This document shows, one piece after another, positions 18,480-27,573 of a DNA stretch of 64,000 bases (position 1 is its first letter; each line of letters starts with the position of its first letter). The DNA lies in the NCBI RefSeq assembly GCF_000566685.1, contig NZ_AZQN01000004.1, positions 533,031 to 597,030 on the forward strand, read 5' to 3'. A program made the position numbers and the translations under genes. The stretch is from Dyadobacter tibetensis Y620-1. Lineage in GTDB: Bacteria > Bacteroidota > Bacteroidia > Cytophagales > Spirosomataceae. Below the pieces are notes generated by a model that ran no database searches, was not told the DNA's origin, and was given only the letters and a program-made list of their open reading frames with translations.

Positions 18480-19539
18480 ATTCCTAGAGATATTTGATTA
18501 CGAAAAAAGTCCTTGGTTGGGCATATTGCTAAGTCTTATAGCAGGAATTATCCTGAGCTATAGCCTGATCATGGTCATAAAGGCAACAGCCCGGCGAAAG
18601 GACTGGCCCTGGGTTAGGGTAATTTACCAAAACCAGACCAATGTCCTATACTTCTTTATACCCCTTACCATTATAACGGCTGTAACCAAAGCGTATTCCG
18701 CCGTTGCACCGACCTATGGAGTCATGTACGCTATTAGTAAGGTGGCCCTTATTGCGGTAACCACCTGGCTGGCTGTCCGGATTGTTGTAATTATCGAAAA
18801 ATACCTCCTAGAAAAGCTGGATTTTGCGAATGAAGATAATTTGCATGCGCGAAGACTTTTTACGAAGATCAAATTTATTAAACGCATTGTAGTCATTTTG
18901 ATGCTCATTCTCGGCCTGTCAATTTTGCTGATGAGTTTTGAAAGTGTCCGTCAATACGGGGTAGGAATCCTTACCTCGGCGGGTATTTTCTCGGTGATAA
19001 TCGGTTTTGCGGCTCAGAAATCACTGGCAAATCTTCTGGCTGGCATCCAGATTGCATTTACCCAACCCATTAAAATCGATGATGTTGTCATTGTTGAAGG
19101 AGAATGGGGGCGTATCGAAGAAATAAATCTAACCTATGTGGTGGTAAATATTTGGGATATGAGACGTCTCGTCCTACCTATTACTTACTTTGTCGACCGC
19201 CCCTTCCAGAACTGGACCCGAAACGATAGCGCCCTGATAGGCTCGGCATTCTTTAGGCTTCATCTCAGAGCCGATCTCCCTGTACTGCGCGAGGAACTTC
19301 ATAAGATACTCCAGGAAACTCCCTTATGGGACGGTAAGGTATGGGCCTTGCAGGTAACCGACACGAAGGATCACCTGATGGAAGTCAGGGCTATCATGTC
19401 TGGCCGAAATTCCTCTATCACATTCGATTTAAGATGCCATGTTCGCGAAAAACTCATAGAATTCATGGTACAGCATATGCCAGAAGCACTTCCGAAATTT
19501 CATATTGAAGGCGTTTCACAGCCTGAGATACACACATAA
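18472..19539 (+). CDS. Small-conductance mechanosensitive channel (MscS family)
   Basis: A 355-residue MscS-family channel that opens under membrane tension to release solutes. Four or five hydrophobic segments cover ~15-180; the pore helix and beta domain region reads FAAQKSLANLLAGIQIAF, then IKIDDVVIVEGEWGRIEEI and the LVLPITYFVDRPFQNW stretch typical of MscS. A cytoplasmic alpha/beta vestibule follows. A TTG at 18442 would add 10 residues, but ATG 18472 overlaps the previous stop in the usual ATGA-like arrangement and is chosen. It ends 1 nt before a very strong terminator. Confidence 0.92.
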   Translation: MNKFLEIFDYEKSPWLGILLSLIAGIILSYSLIMVIKATARRKDWPWVRVIYQNQTNVLYFFIPLTIITAVTKAYSAVAPTYGVMYAISKVALIAVTTWLAVRIVVIIEKYLLEKLDFANEDNLHARRLFTKIKFIKRIVVILMLILGLSILLMSFESVRQYGVGILTSAGIFSVIIGFAAQKSLANLLAGIQIAFTQPIKIDDVVIVEGEWGRIEEINLTYVVVNIWDMRRLVLPITYFVDRPFQNWTRNDSALIGSAFFRLHLRADLPVLREELHKILQETPLWDGKVWALQVTDTKDHLMEVRAIMSGRNSSITFDLRCHVREKLIEFMVQHMPEALPKFHIEGVSQPEIHT

Positions 19540-19574
19540 AAAACTTGGTGTCCGGAATCCGGACACCAAGTTTT
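19540..19574 (+). terminator. Strong bidirectional terminator after the MscS gene
   Basis: A 16-bp perfect stem (19540-19555 with 19559-19574) with a 3-nt loop, A-rich on one side and T-rich on the other, so it works in either direction. It begins directly at the MscS stop codon. Confidence 0.92.
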
Positions 19575-19865
19575 ACTTACTACTCACCTAACTCAATCTA
19601 AATGGGAATAATCTATTTTTTCATTTCCAGAGATTGCACAGATTTCATGGCTTCTATATATCCTTACCGGCCTACTTACCCCATACCGTTTTATGATTCG
19701 AGATACCAGTAATTACCCGCACGATTGCGATAATATAGATTCGCAAGGCCCGTCAACAGAAGTCTAGCTTCTGGCTCCGCTCTTAAAAATAAGAGCCCTG
19801 GAGGCTGCTGTTGTAAAGTACTCGCCCACGCGTTAAACCACCATTAAGCTAGAATTAAAAACACA
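19575..19865. other. Gap between the MscS gene and the histidine kinase gene, with two compact hairpins
   Basis: No coding frame is supported. Two perfect hairpins stand close together: CAGAAG/CTTCTG with a 5-nt loop at 19757-19773, and GCTCTTA/TAAGAGC with an AAAA loop at 19779-19796. Neither has a T tract directly after it, so they are not ordinary terminators, though they lie ~70-100 nt downstream of the kinase stop and may protect its mRNA 3' end. Confidence 0.4.
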
Positions 19866-21236
19866 TTAAAATGAAGGAAAATGGAGGATGAAAGTGGTTC
19901 CCAATCCCACCTTGGACTCTACATCTATGCTTGCACCCTGCATCATCAAAATGCGTTTGGTAAGAGCAAGTCCTATCCCAAACCCGGAACGGTCCAGGGT
20001 AGAGGCACTTCGATAAAAGGTATCAAAAATATAGGGCAGTTCTTCCGGAGCCATTCCGGCACCACGATCCTTGAAGCGAATGGTAATACCTTCATCGGTA
20101 ATATCTAAAAATACCTGCACCGTCTTATTTTCACTGTATTTACAGGCATTATCCATCAAATTCACGAAGGCAGTCCTTAAAAGACTTTCATCTCCGTAAC
20201 GTTTTAGCAAATCTTCGTTATCGGGAATCCCCTCAAAGACAATATCTACATGATAATCGGGATGCTTCTGTTGAACAAACTCCATGGCCTGCCAAAGCAC
20301 TTCGTCGACACGAATTCTTAAAAAGGTAACTTTAAACGCTTCTTCTTCTGTTCGAGCTAATTCCAAGAGGCGATTCACCAGTTCGTTCATACTCTTAACC
20401 TCCCCCAAAATACCTTGTAATGCCTCCTGATATGTTTGGGTGTCCCTACTCTTCATGAGCGTAACTTCTACTTCCGACATAATAAGGGCGAGAGGTGTAC
20501 GCAGTTCATGAGAAGCATGCGAGACGAAGTTCTTTTGCGCTACAAAAGCGATTTGCAGCCGGTTAAGCATGGAATTAAAAGTTTCTGCCAACAAGGCAAG
20601 CTCATCCCGCTCCCTGCCTACAGAAACCTTTTGGTGGAGGTTGCCCGCCGAAATCCGGTTGACCTGTTCAATAATGTCTGAAACTGGCCTGATGGCGTCT
20701 TTGGCAAACTGCCATCCAGCCACGGCCACGAGCACCAGGCAAAGTAGCCAGCCAATAAGTAAGATTTCCCGCAGACGTTGTAACTGGTCGATACCTAACA
20801 AATCCTGAGCTGCCGCTACTACCACCCAGGGTTTCGAATTATCTTTCAGGTTATGACGAATGACAATCACATCCTTATTACCCATTTTGGTTTTGATCTC
20901 CTGACCATTCCGCACCTCCTCTAATGTTGCACTGGGAAACATAAAGGCGGATTGACCATTTTTAAAGATTACTGAATCCTGATCGTCAAAAAGAGTGATT
21001 TCTTCTTCCAGTAATAAGGTGTTATTAGCCCTTTCAATTTTAACTATATCTTCCGTCGTCATTGCACCCCCACCTTCTACCAGCTGCGCTATAGTCTGTC
21101 CCCTTTCATTAAGAAAGGAGTAAAACTGCTTTTCCCTATACTGGTCGTAAAAAAAGTATATGGAAAGACAAAAGAGGGCCATTATCGACCCCACCAATAA
21201 GGTAAATAAGAGGGTTAGTCTAGACTTGATATTCAT
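19866..21236 (-). CDS. Sensor histidine kinase
   Basis: A 456-residue membrane kinase. TM1 is at ~8-30, a periplasmic sensor of ~125 residues follows, TM2 lies at ~158-178 and a HAMP linker at ~178-230. HisKA has the phospho-acceptor His243 in SHASHELRTPLA, and the HATPase domain contains NLMDNACKYS (N box), FKDRGAGM (G1) and GFGIGLALTKRI (G2). It overlaps the upstream response regulator gene by 4 nt (ATGA), so the pair is co-translated. The periplasmic sensor has no recognised ligand motif. Confidence 0.94.
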   Translation of the reverse strand: MNIKSRLTLLFTLLVGSIMALFCLSIYFFYDQYREKQFYSFLNERGQTIAQLVEGGGAMTTEDIVKIERANNTLLLEEEITLFDDQDSVIFKNGQSAFMFPSATLEEVRNGQEIKTKMGNKDVIVIRHNLKDNSKPWVVVAAAQDLLGIDQLQRLREILLIGWLLCLVLVAVAGWQFAKDAIRPVSDIIEQVNRISAGNLHQKVSVGRERDELALLAETFNSMLNRLQIAFVAQKNFVSHASHELRTPLALIMSEVEVTLMKSRDTQTYQEALQGILGEVKSMNELVNRLLELARTEEEAFKVTFLRIRVDEVLWQAMEFVQQKHPDYHVDIVFEGIPDNEDLLKRYGDESLLRTAFVNLMDNACKYSENKTVQVFLDITDEGITIRFKDRGAGMAPEELPYIFDTFYRSASTLDRSGFGIGLALTKRILMMQGASIDVESKVGLGTTFILHFPSF

Positions 21237-21910
21237 TCTTCTTTAAAAATATAACCCATACCAACTACCGTATGTATCAATTTGTTGGGGTAATCCTTAT
21301 CAACTTTTTTTCTGAGAAAATTGATATAAACATCGATCACATTGGTTCCTGTGTCGAAGCGGATATCCCAGACTTGTTCGGCTATATCCACTCTGGATAC
21401 AACACGACCTTTGTTGCGCATCAGATATTCTAATAGGGCAAATTCTTTGGCGGTAAGATCGATGCGGTTCCCTCCTCTCCGGGCTACTTTCTCGTCCAGA
21501 TTAAGCTCCAAGTCAGCCAATGACAAAATAGATGCTCCCTGCTCCCTTCCCCCAGCACGCTGAACCAAAGCCTTGATGCGAGCGATGAGCTCTCTGAACT
21601 CAAAAGGTTTTACAAGATAGTCATCGCCTCCCGCATCAAAACCATCCAGTTTGTCATCGATCGTCCCCAGGGCCGTCAGAAATAATATAGGGGTAGTTAG
21701 TCCATCCTTACGGAGCTGCTTGGCAAGATCGTATCCATTCAATATAGGAAGGTTGACATCGAGTACGATCAAATCGAACTTATAACTGGAAGCTATTTTT
21801 TTTCCTAACTGCCCATCATAGGCGACCTCCACTTCCCATGACTGTTCTTCCAGACCTCTTTTAAGAAAACCCGCCAGCTTAGGCTCATCCTCAACAACTA
21901 ATAATTTCAT
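21233..21910 (-). CDS. OmpR-family DNA-binding response regulator
   Basis: A 225-residue regulator: receiver domain (Glu7/Asp8, phospho-Asp51 in LIVLDVNLP, Thr in FLTALG, Lys in YLVKPF) plus a winged-helix trans_reg_C domain (LTAKEFALLEYLMRNKGRVVSR, ending VVGMGYIF). The ATG at 21908-21910 is used; a frame extension to 21937 adds nine residues before the first beta strand and is unlikely. It is the first gene of a two-component operon with the kinase. The target genes are unknown. Confidence 0.94.
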   Translation of the reverse strand: MKLLVVEDEPKLAGFLKRGLEEQSWEVEVAYDGQLGKKIASSYKFDLIVLDVNLPILNGYDLAKQLRKDGLTTPILFLTALGTIDDKLDGFDAGGDDYLVKPFEFRELIARIKALVQRAGGREQGASILSLADLELNLDEKVARRGGNRIDLTAKEFALLEYLMRNKGRVVSRVDIAEQVWDIRFDTGTNVIDVYINFLRKKVDKDYPNKLIHTVVGMGYIFKEE

Positions 21911-22044
21911 AATTCTATATTTCACGACAACCCCCATAAAAGGCCATCGAAGATTAATACAAGACGCATTTTATCCAATGGCACTTACTGTACGGATTCG
22001 TTCCGAAACATCAGTTGCACTTGGAGGGTTAAATATAGTAGATT

Positions 22045-22073
22045 CAAAAAAAGCCATTCCCTCCGGAATGGCT
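22045..22073 (-). terminator. Intrinsic terminator of the DinB gene
   Basis: A 9-bp stem (22052-22060 with 22065-22073) with a 4-nt loop, followed on the minus strand by a run of T residues (22045-22051). It lies 21 nt past the DinB stop. Confidence 0.88.
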
Positions 22074-22093
22074 CCTTTAATTACATTTTAATA

Positions 22094-22651
22094 TCAATAG
22101 TAGTCCGAATCACTTCCATAATGGTCATCCGAACCTAGGCTTCCCATTTCATCTTCTTCGGCGGGCAAACTCTTGAGCACCTTTTTGATCAGGCCTATTT
22201 GGCCAACATGATAGATATCGTGGTGCATAACACCGTGCACCAGGGTATAATAGGAGTATTCTCTGCCGGGAACATAGGTTTCCAGAAATGCATCAGAAGT
22301 TAGTTTCTGAAGTTCGGTAATCAATTCTTCCTGGGAAAGGCTAAGCTCCATCTGGAGAGCTTCCCATTCAAATTCATCCACAATAGGAAATTTCTTCCAG
22401 TCTTTATCTTTAGTGGTAATATCGAACTCCACATCTCCTTGCAGTTTGCGTACGGCAAAGATGCGCCAGGTAGTAAGGTGATAGACAATTTCCGCAATTG
22501 AATGCGAATTAGAGCTAACTCTTTTCTCCGCCATTTTGGGCGTAACGTCCCTTAGCGCTTCTACAAGGGAATTGCCAAACCACACCTCTTCACTTTCGTA
22601 GGTGTCGTTAAGCATATCGATGATTCTTAAAATTTCTTCCTTTGTTTCCAT
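22094..22651 (-). CDS. DinB-family protein (putative metal-dependent hydrolase or thiol transferase)
   Basis: A 185-residue four-helix-bundle DinB protein. The metal-binding histidines are seen in EIVYHLTTWR and in the pair of His residues within MHHDIYHVGQIGLIK. Residues between these fit the family length (~150-160), with an additional acidic, Asp/Ser/Tyr-rich tail of ~20 residues (GSLGSDDHYGSDSDYY). DinB proteins bind Ni or Zn and include bacillithiol or mycothiol transferases; the real activity here is unknown. It is a single gene with its own terminator. Confidence 0.85.
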   Translation of the reverse strand: METKEEILRIIDMLNDTYESEEVWFGNSLVEALRDVTPKMAEKRVSSNSHSIAEIVYHLTTWRIFAVRKLQGDVEFDITTKDKDWKKFPIVDEFEWEALQMELSLSQEELITELQKLTSDAFLETYVPGREYSYYTLVHGVMHHDIYHVGQIGLIKKVLKSLPAEEDEMGSLGSDDHYGSDSDYY

Positions 22652-22776
22652 ATAGTAATTCTAATACAAGCTGTCAATTTAACATTTTTTGTTTTAAAGA
22701 ACCGAACCAAGGGCATCTCCTTATAGGTAATTTGGTTTCTACTCATAGTAAGTTAAGCGCCTTGCAACCATTTGAA

Positions 22777-22821
22777 GCCTTCGCTTGTCTCTTAAAATAA
22801 GCCTCCATAATCTGCGAAGGC
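22777..22821. repeat. Inverted repeat in front of the DUF4136 promoter box
   Basis: GCCTTCGC at 22777-22784 is complementary to GCGAAGGC at 22814-22821, 29 nt apart. The right arm ends two bases before a TAnnTTTG box (22824-22831), so the repeat could be an operator; alternatively it is a hairpin followed by a short T run. Confidence 0.4.
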
Positions 22822-22823
22822 AT

Positions 22824-22831
22824 TATTTTTG
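22824..22831 (+). promoter_or_regulatory. Candidate -7 box for the DUF4136/barrel operon
   Basis: TATTTTTG is an exact TAnnTTTG match 54 nt upstream of the ATG at 22886. A -33 box was not identified. Confidence 0.45.
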
Positions 22832-22885
22832 GGTAAAATAAAATCTCGGAAATTAAATTTCGTTGTGTATAAAAATATTCAAACC

Positions 22886-23506
22886 ATGAAAAACAAATTA
22901 ATTAAAATTCCACTTTTCATTGCCGCTTGTGTCTTCTTTATTTCTGCCTGCAGCAAGGATCCTATTTCCGACCTATCTACTGAAGAGTCCCTGGTATATT
23001 ATACGAATCGAGATAAGGCTGCTAATTTTCAACAATACAAAACCTTTAGCGTATCGGATTCCATCCTGGTGGTTCAAAATAACCGGAGCGGTTATGCACT
23101 CACCAACTTCGACAGGGATTTACTCTCTGGTCTGATTGACAATATGAAGGAACTCGGCTATACCTATGTAGGGCCCAACGACAAACCGGATATAGGATTG
23201 ACCGCTTCTTATATTTCCAATACATACCTGAATGTGGCAAGCATTCCCATTTCTTCTTATTGGGGTGGATATCCCGGATATGGCGGTTATGGCTATGGAT
23301 ATCCCAGCTACTATCAATATTATCAGACCCAGGAGAGTTACTGGTTGGTATCGATGTTGGATTTTAAGAATGCCGATACGACCAATAAGAAATTCCCCGT
23401 GGTATGGAATGCACAAATCAAAGGCAGAGACATTGAAAATCCACAATTGGTCGACACGATGGTCAATTCATTATTCACTCAGTCGCCTTATTTGAAATTA
23501 CAATAA
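22886..23506 (+). CDS. DUF4136 lipoprotein
   Basis: A 206-residue lipoprotein: signal peptide with lipobox FISAC, Cys at about residue 20. The DUF4136 core follows, with YKTFSVSDSI, an ID.L...ELGYTYV unit and KPDIGLTASYIS, then a Gly/Tyr-rich segment (SYWGGYPGYGGYGYGYPSYY) that is typical of these proteins and probably flexible. It is predicted to be anchored in the outer or inner membrane, facing the periplasm. The ORF extends upstream to 22829, but ATG 22886 places the lipobox correctly. It is followed by an outer-membrane barrel gene 29 nt later, so the two are likely an operon; the function is unknown. Confidence 0.85.
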   Translation: MKNKLIKIPLFIAACVFFISACSKDPISDLSTEESLVYYTNRDKAANFQQYKTFSVSDSILVVQNNRSGYALTNFDRDLLSGLIDNMKELGYTYVGPNDKPDIGLTASYISNTYLNVASIPISSYWGGYPGYGGYGYGYPSYYQYYQTQESYWLVSMLDFKNADTTNKKFPVVWNAQIKGRDIENPQLVDTMVNSLFTQSPYLKLQ

Positions 23507-23535
23507 ACGCATCGCGCTAAAGCAACCCTATCAAT

Positions 23536-24210
23536 ATGAAAAATATAAAATTGAAGATATGGCTTCTGGCCATGGTACTGTTTGCAGGCTTCAGCAAGCA
23601 TGCATGGGCACAACAGCAACCCAAATTATATACCCTGCCCTCTCCTTATGAGCGTTATACCTATTATTTGGCAACGGCCCGATTTGGTGGATCCATGCCG
23701 CTGGGGAAATTTTCGGAGCAATACATCGATAAATCATCGTTTCGGGATATTTCTGTTTCTCTAGAATGGGTACTCCCCAACCGTTTTTCTATAGGTGGGG
23801 AAATAGGTTCTAATTATTATGAGAAGAGACTGCCACGAGCACTATATGAATTTGGAGATCAGACCGTGTCGGCGATCCAAACCCGTACTCTGTCGCAGGT
23901 ACCGATACAGGTATTTGCCAATTATCATCTGGCCCCTAAAAATGCCCGAATTCAACCTTATTTTCAGGTAAGCGGAGGCATCAGCCTGGTAGACTATAGC
24001 TTATATTATGGCAGCCTGGTCGATCAGTATCAAAAGATTAAGCCTACCTATGGAGTGGGCGTGGGCTCCAAGTTCCTGTTTAAGCCTGATGGGGCATTAG
24101 GAGCTGATATACGAATAAAGTATTCTGGTACGTCCATCAAGTATGATTATTTAGATGGAAATACCGCCACTATAGGTGCTTCTGTAGGCTTATTTTATCG
24201 TTGGTGGTAG
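23536..24210 (+). CDS. Outer-membrane beta-barrel protein
   Basis: A 224-residue protein with a signal peptide (LLAMVLFAGFSKHAWA, then Q). The rest shows alternating hydrophobic/polar strands with aromatic belts and ends in the aromatic VGLFYRWW, as expected for a small 8- to 10-stranded barrel of the outer-membrane protein beta-barrel class. It probably acts with the preceding DUF4136 lipoprotein. No specific substrate can be inferred. Confidence 0.8.
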   Translation: MKNIKLKIWLLAMVLFAGFSKHAWAQQQPKLYTLPSPYERYTYYLATARFGGSMPLGKFSEQYIDKSSFRDISVSLEWVLPNRFSIGGEIGSNYYEKRLPRALYEFGDQTVSAIQTRTLSQVPIQVFANYHLAPKNARIQPYFQVSGGISLVDYSLYYGSLVDQYQKIKPTYGVGVGSKFLFKPDGALGADIRIKYSGTSIKYDYLDGNTATIGASVGLFYRWW

Positions 24211-24238
24211 TGCCGCCATTCTAAAGATTCCGTATGAT

Positions 24239-24275
24239 AAGGTCCCGTGTTTCAAGTTGCACGGGACCTTTATTG
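24239..24275. terminator. Bidirectional terminator between the barrel gene and pheA
   Basis: An 11-bp perfect stem (24239-24249 with 24260-24270), 10-nt loop, followed by TTTATTGT on the + strand and by a weaker T run on the minus strand. It sits between two convergent genes. Confidence 0.85.
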
Positions 24276-24287
24276 TATTCCCCAATT

Positions 24288-25361
24288 CTAGGAAACACGC
24301 ACATAGCTTCCTAACCATTTCAGATGGGTACCATATTTGTGCATGATTTCCTGAACGCTAGGATCTTCGATATGGCCCAAAAATTCCACCAAAAACCAGG
24401 CTCTGAAATTAGCTTCTCCCCGTACCGGACGACTTTCAATTTTGGTCAGGTTGATACCTTTATCATTGAAGTCTTTCAGGAAATCATAAAGTATTCCCGG
24501 GCGGTTTGTATTGGGCAGATTGGCAATAATGGTGGTTTTGTCCTCCTCACTTTTAGCATTTACTATATCTTTAGCTAAAATAAGAAAGCGGGTCTTATTC
24601 TGATCGCTATCCTCAATGTTTTCGTAGAGCATGGGAACCCCAAATATTCGAGCCGATATGGAGGAGCAGATAGCGGCAGCATCGGGTTCTTTTGCCGCCA
24701 GTTTAGCGGCACGGGAAGTAGAGTCTACCGGTATAATTTCTACCTGCTCTTCATCAAGATATTCCTTAATGAATTTACCACACTGTCTGAAAGCGATATC
24801 TTTGGAATATATTCTTTTAATATCTTTAAGGGAATCCGACTGTGAAACAAACGAAAAATTGATAGGCAACAATACTTCGGCTACAATGGTTAAATTCTTC
24901 TCCCGAAGATAATCTACGGTTTCAACCACAATACCCTCTTGATTATTTTCTATGGGCACTACGCCAAATTTAGCCCGGCCAGTTTCTACACTCTCGAAAA
25001 CCGAATGGATGGTAGGAAGCACCAAATACTCACTCATAGCTCCAAAACGGCCCTCGGCAGCCTGATGGGTAAAACTACCTTCGGGACCCAGATAAGCTAC
25101 GCGCTCAGGAAGCTCCAAATTTCGGGAGACGGCAAATATTTCAAAGAAAATGGCATCGATCGCTGCCCGGCTCAATAGTCCGGAATTATTCTTCTCCAAT
25201 CGATCCAATATCTGTTTCTCACGCTCCGGGCGGTAAATAATGGCATTTGAGGAGCGCTTTAGCTCACCAACCTGCCTTACCACTTCCATTCGCTCATTGA
25301 GAAGTTGGAGCAACTGGTTGTCCAGGTCATCAATCTTATTCCTTAATGCTAGTAAATCCAC
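24288..25361 (-). CDS. pheA: Bifunctional chorismate mutase/prephenate dehydratase
   Basis: A 357-residue enzyme of phenylalanine synthesis. The N-terminal AroQ chorismate mutase domain (~1-85) shows LRNKIDDLDNQLLQLLNER. The prephenate dehydratase domain (~90-265) starts VAYLGPEGSFTHQAA and contains NNQEGIVVETVD and DQNKTRFLIL. A C-terminal ACT domain (~280-357) has the ESRPVRGEANFRAWF element that binds Phe for feedback inhibition. It appears to start with GTG (25359-25361), two residues before the conserved helix. It lies 66 nt after parE on the same strand, so it may be co-transcribed. Confidence 0.95.
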   Translation of the reverse strand: MDLLALRNKIDDLDNQLLQLLNERMEVVRQVGELKRSSNAIIYRPEREKQILDRLEKNNSGLLSRAAIDAIFFEIFAVSRNLELPERVAYLGPEGSFTHQAAEGRFGAMSEYLVLPTIHSVFESVETGRAKFGVVPIENNQEGIVVETVDYLREKNLTIVAEVLLPINFSFVSQSDSLKDIKRIYSKDIAFRQCGKFIKEYLDEEQVEIIPVDSTSRAAKLAAKEPDAAAICSSISARIFGVPMLYENIEDSDQNKTRFLILAKDIVNAKSEEDKTTIIANLPNTNRPGILYDFLKDFNDKGINLTKIESRPVRGEANFRAWFLVEFLGHIEDPSVQEIMHKYGTHLKWLGSYVRVS

Positions 25362-25427
25362 TGTTGATTCTTTGTTATTTATAATTAATAGACCTTACGC
25401 GTATAAAAGGTCTTCTGCTTTCTATCG

Positions 25428-27314
25428 TTACATGGCCAGCGCCAGTTCTTCTACGGTCTTTTCAGTTTTTAGATTCTCAATAATAAATTTCTGACGGTCT
25501 GGAGTATTTTTACCCATAAAATAGGCTAATAGCTTTTGGATAGAAGTGTCCTTTTGCAAAATGATTGGCTCGAGGTGCATATCTTCCCCAATAAATTGTC
25601 CAAATTCACTCGGAGAAATCTCTCCTAATCCTTTGAATCGGGTAATTTCAGGCTTATTTCCCAACTTATTAATGGCTGCCTGCTTCTCTTCTTCCGTGTA
25701 ACAATAGATGGTTTCCTTTTTATTTCTCACCCGAAACAACGGCGTCTCCAGTACATATAGATGCCCATTGCGAACAATATCAGGGAAGAATTGAAGAAAA
25801 AAGGTCATTAGCAAAAGCCTGATATGCATACCGTCCACATCGGCATCCGTGGCTATCACAATGCGGTTGAACCTAAGGTTTTCCACCCCATTCTCTATAT
25901 CCAGAGCATGCTGCAACAGATTGAACTCCTCATTTTCGTACACAATCTTCTTGGTTAGTCCGAAGCAGTTCAATGGTTTTCCCCTGAGACTAAATACGGC
26001 CTGGGTTTGAATATTCCTAGATTTGGTAATGGATCCACTGGCCGAATCTCCTTCCGTTACGAATAGGGTAGATTCATAGCGTAGTTCATTTTTAATATCG
26101 GTCAGATGCAGCCGGCAGTCTCTAAGTTTTTTATTGTGTAGATTCGCTTTTTTTGCCCGATCATTGGCTAACTTTTTAATCCCGGCAAGCTCTTTTCGCT
26201 CCCGCTCCGACTGTTCGATGCGCTTCTTCATGGCATCTCTGGTCTCGGGGTGTTTATGAAGATAATTATCCAGCTGTTCCTTTACAAAATCATTCACAAA
26301 GGTACGCACAGTCGTACTGTTCGGGTCGGGAGTGATTGTATTGGACCCTAGTTTCGTTTTAGTCTGAGACTCAAACACGGGCTCCTGAACCCGTATCGCC
26401 ACGGCAGCAATAATCGACGAACGTACATCTTCGGGGGCATAATCCTTTCCAAAATGCTCCCGGACCGCCCGAACGACGGATTCGCGAAAAGCACTCAAAT
26501 GCGTCCCGCCTTGCGTGGTATATTGTCCATTCACGAAAGAATAATACTCCTCTCCATATTGATTTCCATGCGTCATGGCAAATTCTATGTCCTCCCCTTT
26601 AAGATGGATGATTGGGTAGCGGATAGCTTCAGGATCTGACTTACTTTGAAGTAAGTCTAAAAGTCCATTTTGAGAGATATATTTTTGCCCATTGAAAGTT
26701 ATCGTTAGGCCTGCATTGAGGTAGCAGTAATTCCAGATCATATTATTCAGAAACTGAGGGATATACCTGAAGTTTTTGAATATTAAACCATCGGGCTCAA
26801 AAACCGTATGGGTTCCATTGCGCTGATTTGAAGGCTCTTCTCCAGACTCCTTTACCAGCTCACCCTGGTGAAATTCTGCCACCTTAGATTTACCGTCTCT
26901 GAATGAACTCACCTTAAAATAATTAGAAAGGGCATTGACGGCCTTGGTACCCACACCATTTAGTCCTACTGATTTTTGAAAGGCCCCAGAGTCGTACTTA
27001 CCCCCCGTATTGATTTTAGAGACGCAGTCTACCACCTTTCCCAGTGGAATGCCTCGTCCATAGTCTCGTACTTCGACCCGGTGCTCGGAAATTTTTATAT
27101 CGATGGTCTTCCCATTCCCCATCATATGCTCATCGATGGAATTATCTACAATCTCTTTTACCAGTACATAAATACCGTCATCAGTCGAGGAGCCATCCCC
27201 AAGCTTACCGATATACATCCCCGGACGTAATCGGATGTGCTCTTTCCAGTCCAGTGACTTAATACTGTCCTCGTCGTATTGAACGTTAGTCGAATTCTCC
27301 ATATTAATATTCAT
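25428..27314 (-). CDS. parE: DNA topoisomerase IV subunit B
   Basis: A type IIA topoisomerase ATPase/TOPRIM subunit of ~628 residues. N-terminal GHKL ATPase motifs are [19 protein letters not shown] (Glu and Asn), RDYGRGIP and the [14 protein letters not shown] loop; the TOPRIM motif is VTEGDSASG plus DADVDGMHI. Length and the absence of the long GyrB insertion suggest ParE, as usual for the second subunit in Bacteroidota. Start options in frame are TTG 27323, ATG 27314 and ATG 27302; ATG 27314 is used, but 27302 (MENSTN) is equally possible. parC is not in the window; a polysaccharide locus is divergent. Confidence 0.93.
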   Translation of the reverse strand: MNINMENSTNVQYDEDSIKSLDWKEHIRLRPGMYIGKLGDGSSTDDGIYVLVKEIVDNSIDEHMMGNGKTIDIKISEHRVEVRDYGRGIPLGKVVDCVSKINTGGKYDSGAFQKSVGLNGVGTKAVNALSNYFKVSSFRDGKSKVAEFHQGELVKESGEEPSNQRNGTHTVFEPDGLIFKNFRYIPQFLNNMIWNYCYLNAGLTITFNGQKYISQNGLLDLLQSKSDPEAIRYPIIHLKGEDIEFAMTHGNQYGEEYYSFVNGQYTTQGGTHLSAFRESVVRAVREHFGKDYAPEDVRSSIIAAVAIRVQEPVFESQTKTKLGSNTITPDPNSTTVRTFVNDFVKEQLDNYLHKHPETRDAMKKRIEQSERERKELAGIKKLANDRAKKANLHNKKLRDCRLHLTDIKNELRYESTLFVTEGDSASGSITKSRNIQTQAVFSLRGKPLNCFGLTKKIVYENEEFNLLQHALDIENGVENLRFNRIVIATDADVDGMHIRLLLMTFFLQFFPDIVRNGHLYVLETPLFRVRNKKETIYCYTEEEKQAAINKLGNKPEITRFKGLGEISPSEFGQFIGEDMHLEPIILQKDTSIQKLLAYFMGKNTPDRQKFIIENLKTEKTVEELALAM

Positions 27315-27383
27315 TATTATCAATGCTACAGGTCGATAGAAAGTAAAATTTGTCGGGAGTCTTTATTATTTAAACTAGAATCG

Positions 27384-27401
27384 TAGCTTTGTATCACAAA
27401 G
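27384..27401 (+). promoter_or_regulatory. Promoter-like box and small palindrome upstream of the polysaccharide locus
   Basis: TAGCTTTG at 27384-27391 is an exact TAnnTTTG match on the + strand, and the segment CTTTGT-ATC-ACAAAG (27387-27401) is a perfect inverted repeat over it. The locus ATG lies 78-180 nt downstream depending on start choice. The palindrome could be an operator for the divergent parE/exporter region, but the pairing may be accidental. Confidence 0.45.
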
Positions 27402-27573
27402 TACTTTTTTAACCGACTAATAGAAATTCTTTAAAAATAGGAAAAATCTAATTTACTTTGTCGAAAATATGAAAACCCAATACACACAAATGCGCCCATT
27501 GGACTGCAAAAGTAATAAGACCAATGATGGTTTAAATAAATTCAAGGGAAAACCTGGTACAATAACTCATTTT

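Noticed and set aside
25390..25413. AGACCTT/AAGGTCT inverted repeat between pheA and parE
   Set aside because: A 7-bp stem with a 10-nt loop and no T tract on either strand; too weak to call a terminator.
27469..27573. 35-residue upstream extension of the SLBB exporter
   Set aside because: The residues are hydrophilic and would sit in front of the signal peptide; start at 27574 is preferred, although not proven.
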